A stretch of DNA of 64,000 nt from Manis javanica (Eukaryota; Chordata; Mammalia; Pholidota; Manidae), in NCBI RefSeq assembly GCF_040802235.1, contig NC_133156.1, positions 27,795,343 through 27,859,342 on the forward strand, in the 5' to 3' direction. The notes under the pieces were generated by a model. The model worked only from the letters and a program-made list of their open reading frames with translations. It ran no database searches and was not told where the DNA came from. The position numbers were made by a program, and so were the translations under genes. Within the stretch, counting starts at the first letter, position 1. Every line of letters begins with the position of its first letter. Shown in pieces: positions 47,437 through 58,118 of this stretch.

Positions 47437-49429
47437 ACATGATACCCATTAAAATTGGAAAAAAAAAAAAGGTTACAGGGCATTTCTAATTACATCATTG
47501 TCTTACAGAGACTATTCCTCACAGGAAATAACTTCCATTTTGTCTAAGCATCTCTGAGCACCAAGTTCTCTGCTTACAACCGTACAAGTCTGATAACTGG
47601 AGGAATTTTCCACAGCCTAGCTCCTGGCTGCCTCGATTCCAAACTGTCTCTCCTCTCCAACATACGTGGTTCTGCTGCCGATTCCAGAGGACACGTGCAC
47701 ATCACCATGCAAGCTCTGTGTCTGCACCTTTGTGCCCTGATGCCGCATGAGCTGGCTGAGTGGACAGTAAGAGGGTCCGTGAGCTTTTTCTATCCTAAGA
47801 CAGCTGACTTAACTATAGATAGAACCAGTGCAGTCATCAAATGCAAACTAAAGGTATCCCCGGTTCAACTCTGCCTTAGCCAGACTCCACGCCCTGGCTA
47901 TTGTAAAACCATCTGATATGAGGAAAGTATGACCATGAGAAGGTCAGAGTGGAAAGAGCCAGTGATCTCACCTGACTGCAGTTGAAATGACTTGTACAAT
48001 TTTTACAGAAGCACATGACCACGTGAACATTGCTAGGGCCCCTCCATGGCTTAAAGGGGCTCGTGCCAAGGAGTGGTCCTGAGGCTGAGGCTGAACTATT
48101 CTTGGGGTCAGTCTGCCACAGATGGGTCCCTCTCTCTGTTTTAAAAACCCCACAGGCGTTTATTGGAGTCACTCAAGTGACTCATCTGATATATGCCAGC
48201 CCCTGTGCTCCATGAGGATAAGGCAGAGACAAAGCAAGCAAGCTGAGCACAATTCCAGCTGCTACACATCGCCAGCCCCAGGGGCCTGGTCCCAGAAATA
48301 TTGGGCTTCCCCGGGGGGTGAGTCATCGCAGGAAGCAGAAAAACTAGCCTCAGCTTTGGCGGGTAATCGGGGCCCTCCCCTTGGAGCAGTATCTGGGAAC
48401 TCCAGGCAGAAGAAGCCTCCTCCCAGGACAAAGGTGGTGCCGGAGAGCCTTTAACAATCGGAGTTCCAGCCCAAAGGGGTAGGAAGTCCATTAAACCAGG
48501 AGCATGGGAAGCAGATCAGACCTCATAGCCACGCTGCTCCCATGCAAGTGTCTAGTCCTGGACCCAGCAGACTAGAGCTTCAGCCTCCGCGTCCAGCCTC
48601 TGGCCTTGGCCCAGCAGAAACTCACAAATGCCTAAAGCAGTCCTTCCTGCCAGGGGCTGATTTGTCGCAGCTGCCTGCTTCAGTTCCTGCCCAGGCTTAT
48701 GCAGGACTGTGGCCCTCTCAATTGTTTGAAGGACACTTCAATGTCTTTCAGTCCCCTCTCTGAGCTTCAGTCCTTCCTACTGAGTCAAGTGGGATGACAG
48801 TGGACTATTAACTATTATCCAACCCTGTAGTCTCAGCCCACATGAGTGGATGGCACATAGTAGGTGCTCAGAAGGTGTTTGTCAAGTGAATGAATCAATA
48901 CAGAGACCCTTGACTTTTCCGGGAGACAGTGTATGTGTAATAGTCGGTTAGTTGTTCAGTTGTAAGTGACAGAGCTCAACAAGAACTGGCAAGAGAACAA
49001 AAGGTGGCACAAACCACCTCCCTGAAGTCCAGGGACAGTTCTAGCTTCAGGGTGCATGTGCTCAACTGGCATTATTATGAGTCTATCTGTCTGTACCTCT
49101 GCAGTTTGCTTTCCTCTCTGTTAGAGTTAGCCCCAGGCAGGTCCAGACTTATAGTCCAATAGAAAAGAGACAATCTTGTTCTCAGAAATTCAAACAAAAA
49201 AAGCTAATTGAGTCTCATTGGACAGACTCAGGTCCCTTGTCCATCCCTGAGTGAATCCTGTGGCTAGGGACATTTGATGCTCCGACTGTCCAAGCCTGAT
49301 CCTGGAGTTGACCCACTGGTGGGGATAGTTCTGCAAAGGAAAATCTTGGTTCTGCCACGGAGAGGGGAGATGGCACCTAGGCAGACAACAGGTGCCTACT
49401 GTAGCACTGGAGTGAAGTCTGGGCGTTTA
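47437..49429. other. Intergenic, no gene recognised
   Basis: Includes an A-run at 47459-47470 just right of the MLT1 and an L2/MIR-type tail at 48770-48895 (GGCACATAGTAGGTGCTCAG). The remainder is unassigned and has no supported exon. Confidence 0.4.
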
Positions 49430-50110
49430 TGCAAAGCTTCCCTTCTCTGAGCCTCAGTCTCTTCATATGTCACTGGTGACAACATGGCACTGACAAGAGC
49501 CTCCCCTTCACATCCTAGTGCTTTTGTGGGATCCAAATGAGACCCTGAGTCATAACGGTAACATTTATTGAGGCATTGCTAGGCATCTGGCCCTGTGCTA
49601 AGTAAACCCTTTACACATTTATTTTAATAGTTACAAGAATCCATTTTGCTGATGAGAAGTACATTGAGAGCAGTTACAAGGCTTGTACACTGTCACACAG
49701 CTAGTAAGGGTGGAGCTGGGGTTTAAAGCAGTACCCTCAAGCATGAAGCTATATATAAACTGTAAATAACTTTACAAGTGTAACAGATTATTAGTAACAG
49801 CCTGTACTGTTAATAATAGTAATTTTTAAAAACCCTGAAAGGGAAATTCAAATAAATTCAAACAAATGTTTGTGTTTAGCACCTACTATGAGCTGATCAC
49901 TCACCAGGGGCTTAGAAGGAGATACATAAATAACTGTGAAACAGGCAGACTGTGATCTAATGGAGCCATAAACAGGCCCCAGGGGAGTGTGGGGAGCAAG
50001 AGACTAACTCCACATGGGAGGGGCGAGGAGAGGGGATCTGAAAAGGCCTTGTGGAGAAGGTGGGATTCAAACTCACAGAAATGAAAGGATTTTGACAAAG
50101 GGAGGAAAGT
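49430..50110. repeat. MIR (+), MIR (-) and L2 (-) fragments
   Basis: 49430-49545 sense MIR (CTGAGCCTCAGTCTCTTCAT). 49550-49745 antisense MIR (TAACATTTATTGAGGCATTG and CACACAGCTAGTAAGGGTGG). 49840-50110 antisense L2 (GTGTTTAGCACCTACTATGA and GGCCTTGTGGAGAAGGTGGG). Confidence 0.6.
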
Positions 50111-50814
50111 GAAAATCAACCTAATAAAGGACCTGGAAGGATCTAAAGATGCAGAGTTCCTTGATAAGAGTGAAGTACTTCTATGCAAAATAACTTTCAC
50201 ACCAGCAGGAGCTTCAAAAACTGATTGACTAAGTGGAGTGCAGCAGTCGCCATGGGAACAGAGGGAAGCCTCATCGCGGACATTAGTGAGCATCCCTGGT
50301 GTGGAGCCCTCTAGTCAAAGCCAGGAGTTGGGTTGCACTGTCCCTTAGAAGAAAAGCTCGGTAAGATTGCCACCCTGAGAAACTAACTTTTGTTTCACAG
50401 GGAGCCAGAGCTGACAGGTGACATCTGGGTCTGAGAAGACAGGCAGCCAGGGGAAGCGTCAGCCTCAAAAGGCTTGAGGACATCCTGAAGCAGGCACTGG
50501 GGCCACAAGGAAGGGATGCTAAGGGCAGGGAACATCCCTTGCAAGTGGTTCAATTCCCAGCTGGTGCTCAAAGGGTTGAGCAGTGCAAGACGTCCATCCA
50601 GGAGGCTGGTGTGGGCAGAAGCCTCCCAGAGTGTGATCCTATCATTTCCAGGCCCACTAAGACCTCCTAGGGCCCCTGGGGACTGCCAGGGTACTGAAGA
50701 GACCTGGCAGACTTGGCATCTAACCCCTCAGTGCAGAGGCGGAACCGTAAGAGTAGGCCCTGTTGACAGGCCGTGAGTCTCCAACAGGAGAGTGGATGGT
50801 AGGATATTAGTACA
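50111..50814. other. Intergenic, no gene recognised
   Basis: No named repeat; short overlapping frames only. Confidence 0.4.
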
Positions 50815-51060
50815 GTAGGCATTAGATTTCAGGCCTCAGTTCAAATACTAGATCTGGTGCTTAATAGCTCTATGACCCTGGGCAAGTTACTTACCCTTTC
50901 TCTGCTTCTCAGTTTCTCCAACTGTAAGATGCAGATGATGGTAATAATTTTACCCATGTCATAAGACTGCATGAGAATTAAGTGAGATAATGGATATAAA
51001 GAGCTGTGTGTGGTACTTGGCACACATTAGATGTTCAATAAATGCAAGCTATTACAGTAT
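50815..51060 (+). repeat. MIR SINE (near complete)
   Basis: CAGTTCAAATACTAGATCTG, CTATGACCCTGGGCAAGTTA, CAGTTTCTCCAACTGTAAGA and CATTAGATGTTCAATAAATG; the best preserved MIR in this part. Confidence 0.9.
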
Positions 51061-51392
51061 TATTACTACTACATTTCAATTTGGTATTGATTCAGTTTTT
51101 TCTTTTCTCCCAGACAGGGTCTCCTTATATTTGGGCTAAAAGCTAGTTTCTCCAAATACAGTTGATGATGACAATGACAACAGTAATAATAGTAGTGATG
51201 GGTCCCTTTATCTTCCATGACTTCCATGACTAACATCATGAGCAAGAAGTCAAAGTTCTGTTTATGAGGGCCAAGCCAAGGAGCTTGAGCTTTTTACTAC
51301 AGGCAGTTAGTAGCCATTGAAAACTTTGGAAGAGAGGAATAGCTTGATCAGGGGCATGCAGATTTTTGTCCCTGAGGCTATACACTTGTAGG

Positions 51393-51436
51393 AATAGACT
51401 CTAAGTATAATGACAATAGAATCTAAGTATAGCAAC
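51393..51436 (+). repeat. Tandem duplication, 22 bp x 2
   Basis: AATAGACTCTAAGTATAATG and the following bases are repeated as AATAGAATCTAAGTATAGCA directly after, with three substitutions between the units. Confidence 0.7.
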
Positions 51437-51690
51437 TATAATAACAGTGGCTCTCATTTCTTGAGAGCTTATTGTGCACCAGGCACTGGGTGAAGAGCCT
51501 CACATGCCTTGTCTGTTGTAATCCTCGCAACATTATGAGGTGAGTACTGTTATTATTACCATTTTACAAATAAGGAAACTGAAGCACTGAGGGCTTCACT
51601 CAGGTGGCTAAGCTACACAGCTAGCAAAGGGCAGAGCTGAGCTAGAGTGCAGGCAGTATGGCTCCAGGAGCCTCACATTTAACCAGAATG
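51437..51690 (-). repeat. MIR SINE (near complete)
   Basis: CATTTCTTGAGAGCTTATTG, TGCACCAGGCACTGGGTGAA, TTATTACCATTTTACAAATA, GCTACACAGCTAGCAAAGGG and GTGCAGGCAGTATGGCTCCA in antisense order. Confidence 0.9.
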
Positions 51691-51860
51691 CTCTTTTGCC
51701 TTCCCTAAACCTGGAAGAAACTTGGAGCCCTGGGAGTGGGTGCTGGTGGGCCCCCTCCCTCCTCACTTTCAGGAGTCCCCCCATTTATCTGGATCTCAGT
51801 GTTCTTCACGCTCAGCCTGATTCTTTGGGACTTCACCTCTTTCTTTGAAAGTCCGTCTGG

Positions 51861-51918
51861 CATGTGTGTGTGTGTGTGCGCGCGTGCATGTGTGTGTATG
51901 TGCATGTGTGTGTGTATA
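51861..51918. repeat. Alternating pyrimidine-purine tract (TG/CG/TA)n
   Basis: 58 bases of uninterrupted YR alternation: mostly TG, with a CGCGCG block in the middle and CA or TA steps elsewhere. It is a microsatellite and a strong Z-DNA candidate. Confidence 0.9.
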
Positions 51919-54314
51919 AGAGAGAAACCAGTTGACCAGTGAGGATGGAAGCCTCTGGACATCAAAGCGGGCAAAGCCCCAGATGGATGGGCTGGAGGCA
52001 GGCCTGAGTCCTGGTAGGCTAATTCCTCCCACAGCTGGCAGAGGCCATAGCGGGCACTTCTGAGAAGGTGCAGGACAAATCCTTTCATATGGCCTCCCTC
52101 TGAGCTGGCCTCGAGGTAGAGCTGGGGCTGGGTGGGCGGAGGGTGGGGAGTGTGCGGAGAGGTGAGGCTGCAGTCAGGCTGGCCGAACAGATGGGGCAAC
52201 GGCTGTGAGCACAGAGCGCTCATTGTGTACCCAGAGCTCTGCTTTCAATAATCTACTTGGAAGAATGTTTCACTGAGCGCCAGAGAAAGGAGCCATTGAA
52301 ATGCCCAGCGCTGGGGCCCCATGAAGGGTTAAAGGCAAGAGACTACGGTGCCTGGGCTCTTGCCACTCCTGGCTCAGATGTCGGGTATGGGGCTCCTAAC
52401 CCTAAGACATGGGGCACTCAGTGAGACCACCAAGAGGACCAGAAGCAAGAGTCAGGGGAGATGCATGTCTCCCTCAGAAGTGCCAGGGATGGGGTGCCCC
52501 AGTATCAAGAAGGACAATGCTTTTCCTTTAAGAACCATTCTCCCCAAATAATATGCAGCAACAACTGGGCTCCAGTTGCCACTTGGGAGAACAACTCATC
52601 TGGGCAGGTGTGTCTCTACCTGGACTTTTTACATAGACCCTTACATGGGACCCTTGCAATACATTCTCCATAATTCAGCCAGCATGGCTTTCCTAAACAC
52701 TGCCAATCTTATTGTTTATCATTAATTAATTATAATTAATGATGCATTAGTTGAAAGTGTATGAGTGAAAGCAGTGGTCACTAGAAGTCGCTGGTCACCA
52801 GACGAGATGACCAAGGGAACCTGTGGGATTTTCTCTGGCAGAGGTCTTTTTCAAATAGAGAAGCTGCTCATTAGGAGGATATGGCCTAAATGTTGGAAAA
52901 GGCACCAGAAGTGGAATTCTGTGCCTGCACTCAGTGCGTTTCTTTCCCAAGTGCCACTCACTCTTTCAAGCTACAGAAGTTTGTGGGGATTGAAGTGCAG
53001 GGAACATAAGCTGGTGTCTGTGGGCTGCAGAGGGACCTAGGAGGTGCCACTGGGGAGTGCACTCTTGGGTCCCTGAACCTGACCTCCAGCATCTTCATCC
53101 CCATGGAACCCACTGCTCTCCTGAGCCTGTATCTCCAGGGAGGGCATTCCACAGCTGTAGCCGAGCTTGTACCATGACCTTGTCATAGCAACCATTTTGG
53201 ATGGAAACCTTGTAAAGCAGCCAATGCCTTCCTCAGCTTTCTTAAAAAGAGGAGCCTGAACAGAGTTTAATCCCATCATTCCCTTCGGTGCTGGGCTGTG
53301 ATTTGGTGATGCCCCTGGGTCTATTCAGGTAGATATAGCTCTTTGCTCCTGTACCAAATGGTTCCGAACTCCCAGGCTTTTGGAACTCATCATCTGATTT
53401 TTATGTTTATTCTTTCATTTCTCCCTAATGTTTTCACTGTGAAACTGTATTACTATAAAGTAGGCAATTACCTCAAGCCCCCTTTTTATATAGTCCCTCT
53501 GAACTGCTTCCAATATCCTTAGGCTAGGAAACAAAATCATTAGCCTTGTAAGAACTGTGTATGAAGTAAGAGTCAGAAGGCTTGGAGTGAGAAAGGCCTG
53601 AGGAGCTCTCCTCTGAGCTCAGGGATTGAGCTCTTTGCTATTCTGACTGTTCAGAGGCCACCTAGGTTTTCCTTTAGGTCATTGATTTGGTTTGATCTAG
53701 ACAAGTTGACCTCCAGCAGACAGCTGCATGCACGATCGGTGCATAAGATCTCTGCCAAGGTCGATTAAGTCAGAAGGAAATGATATCTGTACTAAGATAA
53801 TTTTAGTTCAAAGATGGCCAAACATTATATACACCCCTACACCTACACACACACACCCCACACAGAGCAATGAGAGACAAGGTCGCCAAAAAGCCATTTG
53901 TATATTTCTGCATTTCCTAAAAAGCTTTCAGGGGATCATAACATTTTCAATTTGGAAAGAACTTCCAAAGGCCTGTAATTTTGCTCCCCCTTCTAGTTAA
54001 GGAATCCCTCCTATTACTTCCTGGACAGATAGGCACTTTACCCCCTTCTTGCATAGTTCCAGTAATGAGGAGCTCAGTGGTGTTTAAAGTCTGATTTCAT
54101 CAATGCAAATCTCTGCCAAGAAGTAACAATACTTTATCCCTGCCACATCTGATCTACATTTTGTATGCAGATGTTAGTTTTGTCTTGTAGTGTTTTAATG
54201 CACCTGCCCTTTGGGGGTTATGGAGATGTGAATGGGGGACAGAGCTTCCCTGTGTGGGGTGGATATTCCTGCTGCCAGTCATCTTGGAGAAGGTAGGTCC
54301 TGAAATAGAAACTG
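51919..54314. other. Intergenic, no gene recognised
   Basis: No exon or clear repeat. It contains the AT-rich inverted repeat at 52718-52743 and short CA runs near 53848. The longest frames are below 100 codons and have no motif. Confidence 0.4.
52718..52743. repeat. AT-rich perfect inverted repeat
   Basis: Ten-base arms ATCATTAATT and AATTAATGAT are separated by AATTAT. The TAATTA words are also homeodomain-type sites. No gene is adjacent. Confidence 0.7.
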
Positions 54315-54525
54315 TAAATTCTAGTCATGGGGATGAAAAGTACAGCATAGGGAATATAATCAATAATATAGTCATATCTTTGTGTGGTGACAGATGGTAA
54401 TTACACTTACCATGGTAAGCATTTGTAATGTATATAATTGTGAAATCACTATGTTGTACAGCTGAAATCAATATAATATTGTATAGCAACTATACTTCAA
54501 TAAGAAATAAATAAAAAGAGACATT
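54315..54525 (+). mobile_element. L1 3' UTR end (5'-truncated copy)
   Basis: TCATGGGGATGAAAAGTACA, then GTTGTACAGCTGAAATCAAT, then AACTATACTTCAATAAGAAA and an A-rich end. It is the sense counterpart of the L1 3' UTR seen antisense at 36105-36370, so both belong to related subfamilies. Confidence 0.8.
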
Positions 54526-54716
54526 CAACCACCACTTAAAGAATATTTTCAGATCCCTTTCCACAGAATATGAAACATAGAAAAATAAAACTCTACTTTA
54601 AGAAAGAAAAGAAACTGCAAAGGCTAGTTTAGCTGGAGAGGGAACCTCTGTTTCTCTGAGACTTGCTTCTTGGGCCTGAACTTGGAGTCCTTGAGAGTCT
54701 ATCTGAGGGCAGGTAA

Positions 54717-54772
54717 GGCTGATGGACATTGTTCAAGGGAAGAAGGCTGATGGACATTGTCCCAGGGAAGAA
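54717..54772 (+). repeat. Tandem duplication, 28 bp x 2
   Basis: GGCTGATGGACATTGT plus twelve bases ending GGGAAGAA occurs twice back to back, with two substitutions. A third partial GGCAGG start follows. Confidence 0.8.
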
Positions 54773-55264
54773 GGCAGGTAGGCAACCTGTAGGGAACATA
54801 CAGGGAAGATGAGAGGGTCATGTTGAAAGCAATATGACCTGAACGCACATCACTCTTTGTGTTTATACTCCCCTGTCATCCCTGAGCCTTTGGAAACCCT
54901 AGCTATCATTCTACTATCCATTCCACTTTAAACTGTCCAGCCTAGACCTGGCATTGAAAGAAGAGTAGGGAATCAGGTTTACTTCCCTAGGACATTAGAG
55001 CAGGAATGGTACCTTTTAAGGCCACCTTGGGATTTGGTGATTGCTGAGGGACCCTTAAATATGAATGCTGGGGAGCAGGAGTTGGGCCTGAGAGGTTCAC
55101 CCACTTCTCTGCACATGATGATGCACCCATCACTGCCATACTCTTTTAAGCCAGCTGACAGATTCCCTATAAAAGTAATCCCTTAAATTGGCCTGCAATC
55201 TGTCTCCCAGTAATTTTCACCCACGGGACTTAGTCTTTTCTCTCTGAACTATAGAGGACAATCA
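54773..55264. other. Intergenic, unassigned
   Basis: No gene or named repeat was recognised. Confidence 0.35.
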
Positions 55265-55490
55265 TTATAGCTATTCACATTCATTAAGTACTTCCTATAT
55301 AGGCTGGGCACTGACACACAGAGATAATTGCTGAGATACTGTATTGTATCTCATTTATATTATTGTCCCATTTTACAGGTGAAGAGATTGAGGCTGAGGG
55401 AGGCAAAATAATTTGTTTAAGGCCTGACCCCAAACCAGTGGCAGGATGTGAACACATGCAATTTGATGTCAAAGCCAATGACCTTGACTC
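55265..55490 (-). repeat. MIR SINE
   Basis: CATTCATTAAGTACTTCCTA, GTCCCATTTTACAGGTGAAG and GGCAGGATGTGAACACATGC in antisense MIR order. Confidence 0.65.
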
Positions 55491-57035
55491 TCAGAATTTC
55501 TGCTTGTCTTGTCTCTGTGACAGCACCACAGAGACCTGCAGTCTGTGAGCCTGCTTCTCCAGGCCTATTTTTATTTCCAAGCTGAATCCCCACTCTACTT
55601 GCCCTTGCCATTTCTCCTTGTGCCATTTCCCCAGTTTCTCCTGACTGAGGTCTGGGACAATGCAAAGGATGCTAAACTCAAGCCCATCTGACCTCCTGTG
55701 ACTTGTCCCACTCTGACCCCAGGCAGCCTCAGGCTGACGCCTGGAGAAGCACCGTTTTAGAAGCGTTCCCCTCAGGAGACTGTGCTTTTCCCGTCTGTCC
55801 TCAACATTTCTTCTGCCAGCACAACAGGCCCAGTTTTCCCTTCTGATAAATCTGGTCACCCTAAATATGGGGCTTTGAGCAAACAGGAGCGGCCAGCCCC
55901 ACACAGCCCTCATTTCAAAATGTGGATTCACTAGGGCTGCTATTTTAGAGGTCTGGTTTCTTTCTCCACACACAGTGGTTTTAAGGAAGAGGGAAGGGAT
56001 CATGACAGAATACTGGCAGGGGAAAGATGCCAGGGGAGAAGATGCACCCAGGCAGCCTTTGTTTCCCAAAGTTTCTTAGACACTGGCCCTTGGAGAAGCT
56101 CTAGCAAAAAAAGGGTTAGGAAATAAAGCTTTACCAATCCCCTCCTGAAGATCAGCATATTAAACATTCAAAGTCCTGGCCCTAAAGAAGTCTAACTGGT
56201 TTTGTAAAAATTTGGAAAACCGTGATGCAGAGCAGAAGTTGCAAATAGGTACCTACTGGCCTAAAATATGCTTCAGATAGGTTTCATTTTGGCCCGCACA
56301 GTGGTTAAATTTTGTTTTAAATTAGTTACTAGTACTTAGCAATTGGACTATTTCTCATAATAATCTGGATCAGGGTGCTGTTGGAAAATCAGAAAACCTG
56401 GCAGCACTGATCCACATTCTTGCAAGACAATAGTCAGCTGGACACCAGTTCTGTGGTCTCTGGCTCCCTGCAACCCCTGCCTTCCTCTGGCAATATAGGG
56501 GGCCCCATGCCTTACTCCTGCAGGATACTTGCCAGGTCCAGGAGTCCGCCAGCCTGCCTTCCCTGCTATGGAGATTGCCTAGGTGGGAGTTGGCCTGGGT
56601 GACCCTGGAGGCCCATTCATTCATTCATTCTTGCAACATATACTGACTGAGCTTCTGAACCCTGTGGATGTAAGCTGTATACAACAGTCCCTGCCCTCTG
56701 GAGTCTAGATTCTAGCTGTGAATTGCAGAATGAGGAGGGGGAGGGGATGGAAGAAGGAAGCTGTCAGGGCCAGAACCTAGTTTCCTGATTTCCAGCCCCT
56801 GGTGCTGGCCCAAAGTCGTCCCGTCTCCACTGCTGTCTCTATTGCCACTCTTATCAGCCATGGCGAGTCCCAGGCAAGAAGCCACTAACTTGCTCTGTAA
56901 CGTAGACAAGTTCCCGCCCACCTCAGGTCCTCAGTCTTTGCAACTGTTGAACGACCCGGTTGGAGTAGAAAATAATGCGCCTCCCTTCTGGGGCTGGCAC
57001 TCAAAGATGCTTAGACTCCAAGATCGAGGAATGTC
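55491..57035. other. Intergenic, upstream of ARSI
   Basis: A 192-codon minus-strand frame (55491-56069) opens from TTG and has no motif, so it is not called. 56610-56705 carries an antisense L2-like end (CATTCATTCATTCATTCTTG and CAACAGTCCCTGCCCTCTGG). The G+C content begins to rise toward the ARSI promoter near 57000. Confidence 0.4.
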
Positions 57036-57807
57036 TGTCTGACCGGGCCATTCCGGAGCTCTTCCGTCGAATTCCAAGAAGCCGCCCTCCCTCTTTTCCC
57101 CAGACCCGGACAGGGCAGGGTCTGGAGCCAGAGGGCCGAGCGGGCCTGGGCCTGGGCCTGGGCTTCCCGCCCGAGGGCGGGGCCGCTGCTCGGCGTCCCG
57201 CCCCTCCACCTGGGGCTGGGCCCCGGCAGATGTTACAACTTTTTCTCATTCTCTCCCGCGGTGTCCCCCAAGACCCGCCCAACCCGGACCTCCCCGCACT
57301 TCCCCGCTAGGGTCCTGCCCACCTTACTGCACGGAGCCCGACTGTTCTCAGGACTCCGGGCGGGGCGAGAGGCCGGGCCGGGGGCTGGAGGGTCAGGAGG
57401 AGGAGAAAGGAAAAGCAGAGGCGAGAGAAATTAGGAGGCGGGAGAAATCGAAGGCTAGAAGGAAGAGGCAGAGGGTGGTGGAGAGCACTTTTTGGAAGCC
57501 TCCACGCTGGGTCTCAGGCCGGCAGGGGTGAGCTGGGGAAGAGGGAGGGAGAGCAGCACAGGGTAGACGCCCAGACGGCGGGAGGCAGCTCTGCGCAGGC
57601 CTGACCTCCCCAGAGCGCCCCGCTGTGGCCGCGCAGGTCCGGCAGCCAGTCTCGGACCAGCTGCGGGGCCGACCCCGGGCGTGCAGAGCGCGCTGGCAGC
57701 GGCCAGGCCGGCTGGCCAGCGGGCGTGCGGACCGCGCGCCGTGGGCGCGCCAGGAGGGGAGGCCCGGGGAGCCCCCTGCACGCCAGCACGCGTGGGCCGG
57801 CATGGCG
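57036..57807 (+). promoter_or_regulatory. ARSI: ARSI CpG-rich promoter and 5' UTR region
   Basis: CpG-dense from about 57040, continuing through exon 1 to about 58050. GC boxes are visible: GGGCGGGGCC at 57176-57185, CCCGCCCCT at 57197-57205, and GGGCGGGGCG near 57358. A short tandem GGGCCT array lies at 57142-57163. No convincing TATA box was seen. The transcription start cannot be fixed from the sequence. A purine-rich stretch at 57385-57480 probably lies in the 5' UTR or just upstream. Confidence 0.7.
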
Positions 57808-58118
57808 ATGCACGCCCTCACCGGCTTCTCGCTGGTTAGTCTGCTCAGCTTCGGCTACCTGTCCTGGGACTGGGCGAAGCCGACCCTGGTGGCCGACGGG
57901 TCCGGGGAGGCCATCGAGCAGCCGTCGGTGGCTCCATCCCAGCCTCCTCACATCATATTCATCCTTACCGATGACCAAGGCTATCACGACGTGGGCTACC
58001 ATGGCTCAGATATCGAGACCCCTACGCTGGACCGGCTGGCTGCCGAGGGTGTCAAGTTGGAGAATTACTATATCCAGCCCATCTGCACACCTTCACGGAG
58101 CCAACTTCTCACCGGCAG
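57808..58118 (+). CDS. ARSI: ARSI exon 1 coding part (residues 1-103 and two bases of codon 104)
   Basis: Start choice: two in-frame ATGs lie close together, at 57802 and 57808. The second gives MHALTGFS, matching the human start, and a 569-aa product; the first would add only Met-Ala. The first has the stronger context (GGC before, G after), so both may be used. The exon ends GGCAG followed by donor GTAGGC at 58119, splitting an arginine codon after its second base. The formylglycine cysteine is codon 58084-58086, so the active site lies only about 30 bases from the splice junction. Confidence 0.93.

Noticed and set aside
51705-52223. 172-codon minus-strand frame with a His/Thr-rich run
   Set aside because: The run is a translation of the TG/CG microsatellite at 51861-51918, so the frame is an artefact of the repeat.
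55491-56069. 192-codon minus-strand open frame upstream of ARSI
   Set aside because: It starts with TTG, has a composition unlike known proteins and no motif, and partly overlaps the edge of a MIR.
57625-57801. Possible N-terminal extension of ARSI upstream of the ATG
   Set aside because: The frame is open but holds no ATG before 57802, and the signal peptide begins at the called start. The extension is proline/arginine-rich 5' UTR.
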